Origin: Clostridia bacterium
Lineage (GTDB): Bacteria; Bacillota_A; Clostridia; Oscillospirales; CAG-272
Direction: 5' to 3'
NCBI GenBank assembly: GCA_017467225.1
Contig: JAFTSR010000275.1
Span: 1-5,525, forward strand
Length of the DNA: 5,525 nucleotides
Position numbers and translations under genes: made by a program
The notes under the pieces: model-generated
What the model was told of the DNA's origin: nothing
Database searches by the model: none
The model's input: only the letters and a program-made list of their open reading frames with translations
Part shown: positions 5,087-5,525 of the stretch, one piece after another
Numbering within the stretch: position 1 is the first letter of the stretch
How the letters are laid out: each line of letters opens with the position of its first letter

Positions 5087-5525
5087 ATGATTATCGCATT
5101 GGAAGATGCCAAAGGAAAATTATACACGCTGCAGGAGGACCTGGTCGAGCTTGGCCGCGCGCTGCGCATTGAGGAGCTGAAGGCCATGGTGTTCGACGAG
5201 GAGCAGCAGACCATGGACCCTGCATTCTGGAACGATCCCGACAAGTCCTCTCGCGTTCTGCAGGGCATCAAGCAGAAGAAGGACACCATTGAAAATTACA
5301 CGCGCCTGGTGGCTCGTCTGGAGGACGTACTGGCGCTGTGCGAGATGGCAATCGAGGAAAACGACGAGGACAGCGTCGAGGAGGTTCTCTCTGAGATGGA
5401 TGCCGTCGAAAAAGAGGAGGAAAAGCAGCGCATCGGCGTACTGCTCTCCGGTGAATATGATAAGAATAACGCCATCGTTTCCTTCCACCCCGGTGCCGGC
5501 GGTACCGAGGCGCAGGACTGGGCAC
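5087..5525 (+). CDS. prfB: Peptide chain release factor 2 (RF2), N-terminal part
   Basis: The first 146 residues are present; the gene continues past the right edge. RF2 reads UGA and UAA stop codons and triggers peptide release on the ribosome. Residues 1-110 are the helical domain I, with MDPAFWNDPDKSSRVLQG (43-60) matching the RF2 pattern DxxFWxD. HPGAGGTEAQDWA (134-146) is diagnostic for RF2 as opposed to RF1, which has GGDEA. The recognition motif SPF and the catalytic GGQ lie beyond the window. The ATG at 5087 is the only good start in frame. Its ribosome binding site AAAGG (5068-5072) is 14 bases away, which is long. The frame is open through codons 20-30, where most bacteria have an in-frame UGA and a +1 frameshift, so that autoregulation is absent here. 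The gene has its own promoter and is divergent from the DUF5685 operon. Confidence 0.95.
   Translation, partial: MIIALEDAKGKLYTLQEDLVELGRALRIEELKAMVFDEEQQTMDPAFWNDPDKSSRVLQGIKQKKDTIENYTRLVARLEDVLALCEMAIEENDEDSVEEVLSEMDAVEKEEEKQRIGVLLSGEYDKNNAIVSFHPGAGGTEAQDWA

Noticed and set aside
5133..5156. Functional RF2 frameshift site
   Set aside because: CTT is followed by GGC, not TGA, and the reading frame is open on both sides, so no shift is needed.

Overview
The window looks like a chromosomal segment from a Gram-positive anaerobe of the Clostridia, probably an Oscillospiraceae/Ruminococcaceae-type gut bacterium. The reasons are consensus sigma-A promoters with 17-18 bp spacers, strong AGGAGG-type ribosome binding sites, a lipobox lipoprotein, a DUF5685 + J-domain gene pair known mainly from Firmicutes, and a clostridial-type REP-associated transposase relic. 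The taxonomic call is inference from gene content only.

Layout. (1) 1-192, minus: the first 64 codons of a DinG/Rad3-like ATP-dependent helicase. It is divergent from (2) 401-1696, plus: a secreted lipoprotein with a proline-glutamate stalk, a beta-sandwich-like domain and a C-terminal SGNH/GDSL hydrolase domain. Between them lie two divergent sigma-A promoters, and a perfect 25-bp tandem duplication fills most of the lipoprotein gene's 5' leader. A hairpin at 1702-1734 ends the lipoprotein gene. (3) 1768-2091, minus: a small Cys-rich TIGR04076-like protein. (4) 2092-2679 has no intact gene. Most of it is a decayed RayT (REP-associated tyrosine transposase) pseudogene at 2182-2570, containing a GTAG-headed REP-like hairpin. 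This stretch is visibly more A+T-rich than its neighbours. (5) 4848-2680, minus: a tight three-gene operon from one promoter: DUF5685 protein, J-domain protein with a TPR-like middle and a Cys-rich tail, and a polytopic membrane protein. (6) 5087-5525, plus: the start of prfB (release factor 2), divergent from the operon and cut by the window edge. It reads straight through without the usual programmed frameshift.

The helicase and prfB are housekeeping genes. The lipoprotein probably works on cell-surface or extracellular esters or glycans. The three-gene operon is the most likely place for undescribed biology. Its J-domain protein should recruit an Hsp70 (DnaK), its partner DUF5685 protein carries conserved-looking Cys residues and two Asp-rich motifs resembling those of squalene/phytoene synthases, and the third member is in the membrane. 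No substrate can be named from sequence alone. No tRNA, rRNA, CRISPR array or intact mobile element was seen.
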